Part shown: positions 61,201-64,000 of the stretch, one piece after another | Numbering within the stretch: the stretch's first letter is position 1 | Layout: every line of letters begins with the position of its first letter | Assembly (NCBI RefSeq): GCF_037176765.1 | Contig: NC_090022.1 | Span: forward strand, 57,863,209 to 57,927,208 | Reading direction: 5' to 3' | From: Anolis sagrei | Taxonomy: Eukaryota > Chordata > Lepidosauria > Squamata > Anolidae | Length of the DNA: 64,000 nt | Notes under the pieces: model-generated | The model's database searches: none | What the model saw: the letters and a program-made list of their open reading frames with translations, nothing else | Told to the model about the DNA's origin: nothing | Position numbers and translations under genes: made by a program

Positions 61201-62670
61201 TTCACCGCTGCTTTGACTGTCCTCATGGAGACAATGTACATTCCCAGTACATGTTTGAGGGGTGGACCTCAACTGTTATCAAAGACACAATGGTAAGCTG
61301 TGGAAGGGAAATTTATATCCCTGCCAATTCCCTAAAGCTTTGTCACCCATACCAAATTGCAAATCTGGAAGTGAAACTTAATGGGGGGGGGGGGGGGGGT
61401 CGTACCTTTAAAAACAAATGAAGAGATATACATTTATCTACCCTACACATTACTGTTTCGGACCTGTGGGATTACAGAATCTACTGTCATTTTAACAAGT
61501 ACTCTGTAGAACAATTGGCAAGTTCTTGGTTATCCTAATTGCAATAGTGCTGTTTTTACCTAATAGCGGTATGGTATAGAAGCAATTGAATTATATGGGA
61601 GGTACGGGCTAAAGGTTTATTAAATTTGTTCTTCCAGAGCACTTCAACAATACAAAAATAGAGTTTTGAGGTCTTATACTGTCCTGTTCTTCTCTCTTCA
61701 GTTCTGTGAAGTTATAACTGTAACATGGCTAAGACACCTCTCTGGGACAGTAGTGCGTGTGATGCTAGATTATGTTGATCATATCCGAATCTGCTGTAAG
61801 CTTCAAGATGTCCTTCAAGAACAAACACTGTGGCCAGAAATTCATGCAATTTTGAGTAAGTACAACTAGTAGCTGTAGAAAGCTGAATTTTGGAGATGAA
61901 AATTGGTGTAGTACAGCCCTCAAATTGGTAAGAATTTCACAATTAAACCAGTTGCTGGATGTTGCTAAAAAGCACAATTATCACTATAATTTATTTTAGA
62001 TCACATATGAACCTGTGATCTAAAATAAGCTGTTGTAAGCCACCTTGAGTCCCCCTTCAGAGGTGAGAAAGGAGAAATATAAATGAAGCAAATAAACTTC
62101 TGCATGAAGTAACTTGCTAATCTATAATAGTATTGTTACAAGCAATAAATACTGTGATAAGAATTGCCCTAGAATCACTGTAACCTTTTCTGATAGATAA
62201 TAATGTACTTAATGCTTTAATGTAGCACTGTATAAGGTAAGTGCATTATTTTGAAAATAATCTCAATTGCTTTTATGCATGTTTCTGACAGGTGGCATTT
62301 ATCTCATCTGCCTTTGTAACAGGAAAATAATTATTCCCATTTTACAGATGGGAAGCTGAAATGTCTAATATTAATACAATGACCCAAGAGGCCACTAGGC
62401 CGCTTAGTGACCTGGCACCAGCTATGTCCCACCCAGAGGCACAAGGATGGATAAATTACATAATAATATAATAATATTTATTTATTTACAGCAAACACCC
62501 GCTCTTTAAAACATCTTTGCCGCCTGAGAATCAGAAAATGTTTAGGCCGCTTACGTCTACGTTGTCCCGTCTTCTTTACCTTTCTACCACTTCCAAACCG
62601 TTTGAAAGACTATATACTCTATAAGGAGTATGATCTCTATGGACAAGGAATTCTGGAAGGGATCTACTAA
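52116..62670 (+). CDS. ASB14: ASB14, ankyrin repeat and SOCS box protein (9 exons, 587 aa)
   Basis: Complete coding region in nine exons: 52116-52237, 54128-54183, 55422-55553, 55644-55802, 57193-57438, 58354-58525, 60749-61292, 61702-61855 and 62492-62670. The total is 1,764 nt, or 587 codons plus TAA, the length I recall for human ASB14. An acidic N-terminus is followed by ankyrin repeats ([73 protein letters not shown]). A C-terminal SOCS box carries a BC-box-like [14 protein letters not shown] and a Cul5-box-like [17 protein letters not shown] proteins are substrate receptors of Cullin-5/elongin B-C ubiquitin ligases; the target here is unknown. The only anomaly is the donor after exon 2. 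The ATG at 52116 was chosen because it aligns with the ASB14 N-terminus. Confidence 0.94.
52405..52705 (+). repeat. CR1/L2-like LINE 3' end
   Basis: Ends ttagccggcctgagtccctc, agaccgggttataaaaactc and (AATAA)n, in ASB14 intron 1. Confidence 0.75.
52710..54120. other. ASB14 intron 1, remainder
   Basis: AT-rich sequence; only a short SINE-tail-like scrap (agggttgccataaatcgaaa near 53890) was seen. Confidence 0.35.
54128..54183 (+). CDS. ASB14: ASB14 exon 2 (unusual donor)
   Basis: Acceptor ctttgtag, 56 nt. It encodes [18 protein letters not shown] plus one base of a Gly codon. Keeping the ASB14 frame into exon 3 ([10 protein letters not shown]) requires the exon to end ACAG at 54183, so the intron would start TTAAGT. 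Using the GT at 54183-54184 shifts the frame. Confidence 0.78.
54190..55415. other. ASB14 intron 2
   Basis: No recognised element. A tract of 14 A lies at 55308-55321. Confidence 0.35.
55422..55553 (+). CDS. ASB14: ASB14 exon 3
   Basis: Acceptor ctcaacag, donor AAAG/gtgaac, 132 nt. It encodes [20 protein letters not shown] and [20 protein letters not shown], the first clear ankyrin repeat. Confidence 0.93.
55644..55802 (+). CDS. ASB14: ASB14 exon 4
   Basis: Acceptor tctttcag, donor ACTG/gtaaaa, 159 nt. It encodes [15 protein letters not shown] and [20 protein letters not shown], an ankyrin repeat. The intron before it is only 90 nt. Confidence 0.94.
56082..56217. mobile_element. Palindromic hAT MITE
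   Basis: It runs cagtggttctcagcctgtgg to cacaggttgagaactattg, the same family as 7849. Confidence 0.8.
56220..57185. other. ASB14 intron 4, remainder
   Basis: Nothing recognised apart from small open frames. Confidence 0.35.
57193..57438 (+). CDS. ASB14: ASB14 exon 5
   Basis: Acceptor ttttacag, donor AAAG/gtgaga, 246 nt. It holds ankyrin repeats with [36 protein letters not shown] and [20 protein letters not shown]. Confidence 0.96.
57439..58350. other. ASB14 intron 5
   Basis: No recognised element. Confidence 0.35.
58354..58525 (+). CDS. ASB14: ASB14 exon 6
   Basis: Acceptor catgcag, donor TTCTT/gtgagt, 172 nt. It encodes [20 protein letters not shown] and [20 protein letters not shown], an ankyrin repeat pair. 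Confidence 0.95.
59156..60115 (+). mobile_element. CR1/L2-like LINE, RT to 3' end
   Basis: It begins at the RT catalytic region (tgcagatgacaccaatcttt, [10 protein letters not shown]-like), continues through ORF2 C-terminal blocks (gctacagccagactgttaat; caacccccttgttgcagcag) and ends in a T-rich 3' UTR with ctttgagtctcttttaagag and ataataaata. Frame is broken; 5'-truncated. Confidence 0.85.
60120..60740. other. ASB14 intron 6, remainder
   Basis: A few GATA units near 60108-60135; otherwise nothing recognised. Confidence 0.35.
60749..61292 (+). CDS. ASB14: ASB14 exon 7 (largest)
   Basis: Acceptor tctctcag, donor AATG/gtaagc, 544 nt. It encodes [60 protein letters not shown] and [11 protein letters not shown]: several ankyrin repeats and the start of the linker to the SOCS box. 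Confidence 0.97.
61383..61399 (+). repeat. Poly(G) run
   Basis: An unbroken run of about 17 G within intron 7. Its length is unreliable in any assembly. Confidence 0.8.
61702..61855 (+). CDS. ASB14: ASB14 exon 8
   Basis: Acceptor ctcttcag, donor TTGA/gtaagt, 154 nt. It encodes [20 protein letters not shown] and [20 protein letters not shown], the conserved ASB linker before the SOCS box. Confidence 0.96.
62030..62095 (+). repeat. CR1/L2-like LINE 3' terminal scrap
   Basis: taagccaccttgagtccccc followed by gaaatataaatgaagc. Confidence 0.6.
62492..62670 (+). CDS. ASB14: ASB14 terminal exon, SOCS box and stop
   Basis: Acceptor tatttacag, 179 nt including TAA 62668-62670. It encodes [40 protein letters not shown] and [13 protein letters not shown]. 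The SOCS box fits elongin B/C and Cullin-5 binding. Confidence 0.97.
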
Positions 62671-62745
62671 TTCAGATGTACAACACTGTGTCTTATGCAA
62701 ATACACGTTTCAGCTTATGCAAGTTTTAGAAAAAAAGGTATGTAG

Positions 62746-62751
62746 AATAAA
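62746..62751 (+). terminator. ASB14: Candidate ASB14 poly(A) signal
   Basis: AATAAA lies 76 nt after the ASB14 stop. It is the first such hexamer, but the downstream U/GU-rich element is not obvious, so transcript ends could lie elsewhere. Confidence 0.45.
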
Positions 62752-62759
62752 ACAAGCAA

Positions 62760-64000
62760 AATGAATCATGGTTACTAAAATCTGTGGATAAATCACAGCA
62801 TCATCTGCAGTCAAACTACATATTCTTCTTGAGAAACGAGCAATAGAGGGCACATTCAGAAGGCAACTTTCAAAAATAGTAACTAGTATACTGCTGCTTT
62901 CCCATGAACAGAGAAACACAAATCAAATTACACGACTTAATAATGTTCAATTTATTCTCTTTGGGGCAGTAGGCAAATTCAAGTATTTCAATATATGTAA
63001 AGATGCATTTATTTTTTAACAAATTATAAACCAAAATGTTTATAGTGGATGGCCTGCTTTTTGACCCCTGTGACACACAAAAAATGGACCCAATAGTATA
63101 CCAGCCAAAATTCTTCATACCAAGATGGGCAATGCTCCAGCATCTCCAAGCAACTGTGGCCATCCTTTAACAATTCAAGATGGGTATTAACCACTGCATA
63201 ACAAGTTATTCTCCTATATTTCAAGGCAAATTAAAAGTATTTTTCCAGCTGTTATTTTTTTTATTAAGCACAATAAATGATTCTCCAACGATGGATAAAT
63301 TCCTGCATGACTGGCAGGCTGAAAATACATTTGACAAAAGTTTCAGGTAATTCTGAATTTTTGGATACATCATGAACTTTTGGGGATCAATGGCAAGCAA
63401 GCAAAATATTTACAAAACCATTACAGAAATCCATCTTTAAAATTAACTGGACTTTGATGAAGTCCTTCATACACATAATTTAATTAGTAGCAAAATTTCA
63501 ATCTGCAATTGACAACATCAAGTTGAAAATCGTGAGTTATTTATTAACACATGTATTAAGGGCAGTTGTGTTACAAATCTTTAAAACAATGCAAAAATCA
63601 CAACCACTGGAACAGGACCAAACCATTACTTTACCAGTAAGAATTTGACCAATCCACTATATTGCAAAAATCACAGATTGGTTATTTTTACAGACTTTGT
63701 GGCTTGCTTATTAATCTTATCATGACAGAATACTGTTCCTTCTACGCTACATGCTGGATCATTCTTCCTATCAAACTAGATCATTTTTTTCTTTGGTAAC
63801 AGGTATAGAACCATTTGGGAAAGGAGGAGAGTGTGGTTCTCCCCAAACTTCTGCAGGCCAGAGGATGACCACGGGGAGGGCCTCTCCGCTTTCTCCCCTT
63901 CTGCCTGCCCTGCCTGATGTTGAGATGGAGAAGGGAAATCAAATGAGTAGTGGGCAAGGGAATTCCTCCTTGGAGGTCTCGCCTGCCACTCACCCCTAGC
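62760..64000. other. Flank downstream of ASB14
   Basis: In tetrapods APPL1 usually lies tail to tail with ASB14. The AT-rich 62870-63750 block could be an opposite-strand 3' UTR, with TTTATT (minus AATAAA) near 62950, 63009 and 63257, but no APPL1 coding sequence was recognised. Confidence 0.3.

Noticed and set aside
63751-63999. APPL1 coding end or a new gene at the window edge
   Set aside because: Open frames exist on both strands, but none carries a recognisable APPL1 or other domain, and splice signals are not convincing.
1-64000. CRISPR arrays, operons, bacterial promoters, Rho-independent terminators
   Set aside because: The window is vertebrate nuclear DNA with spliced genes. Regular direct repeats with unique spacers were not seen.
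1-64000. Functional tRNA genes
   Set aside because: All tRNA-like A/B-box pairs found (8326, 17905, 50565) belong to SINE heads and lack a complete cloverleaf.

Overview
The window looks like nuclear DNA from a squamate reptile, most likely an iguanian (Anolis-like) lizard. The evidence is large introns between short, highly conserved vertebrate exons, plus a repeat complement typical of squamates: CR1/L2-like LINEs, BovB/RTE pieces, an R4-like LINE, tRNA-derived and 5S-derived SINEs, Penelope-like fragments, and many hAT, Tigger and palindromic MITE copies. No tools were run; every exon was read by eye from splice signals, reading frame and remembered protein families.

Two host genes lie head to tail on the + strand. 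Positions 644-47400 hold the last 30 coding exons (1,590 codons plus stop) of an axonemal inner-arm dynein heavy chain. I identify it as DNAH12 from its sequence and from its neighbour. The exons run from the end of AAA4 through the stalk and microtubule-binding domain, AAA5, AAA6 and the C-terminal domain, ending at TAA 47398-47400 with a poly(A) signal at 47527. All 30 junctions keep frame. One intron (6316-8931) has a GC donor. About 4.6 kb downstream, nine exons at 52116-62670 encode a complete 587-residue ASB14, an ankyrin-repeat and SOCS-box protein. DNAH12 next to ASB14 is the conserved tetrapod order. DNAH12 builds a ciliary motor and ASB14 is a presumed substrate receptor of a Cullin-5 ubiquitin ligase; their adjacency does not imply a shared pathway.

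Layout: 1-643 intron end; 644-12896 AAA4 end and stalk; 15534-21700 AAA5 and the start of the AAA6 region; 23908-30587 AAA6; 33174-47400 C-terminal domain; 47401-52115 intergenic; 52116-62670 ASB14; 62671-64000 downstream flank. Introns and flanks carry many repeats, several of them nested or rearranged.

Main points for a second look: (1) Penelope-like fragments at six places, several arranged as head-to-head palindromes, whose conserved core resembles a hammerhead ribozyme; the pair at 46584-46808 has 99-nt arms differing at two positions. (2) ASB14 exon 2 ends CAG/TTAAGT, so the conserved frame needs a non-GT donor or implies a missing base. (3) A 97-nt block with one mismatch is shared by two introns 7,165 bp apart and carries a SINE/flank junction. 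(4) A CR1 fragment sits exactly at the centre of one Penelope palindrome. I found no evidence of a new protein system.
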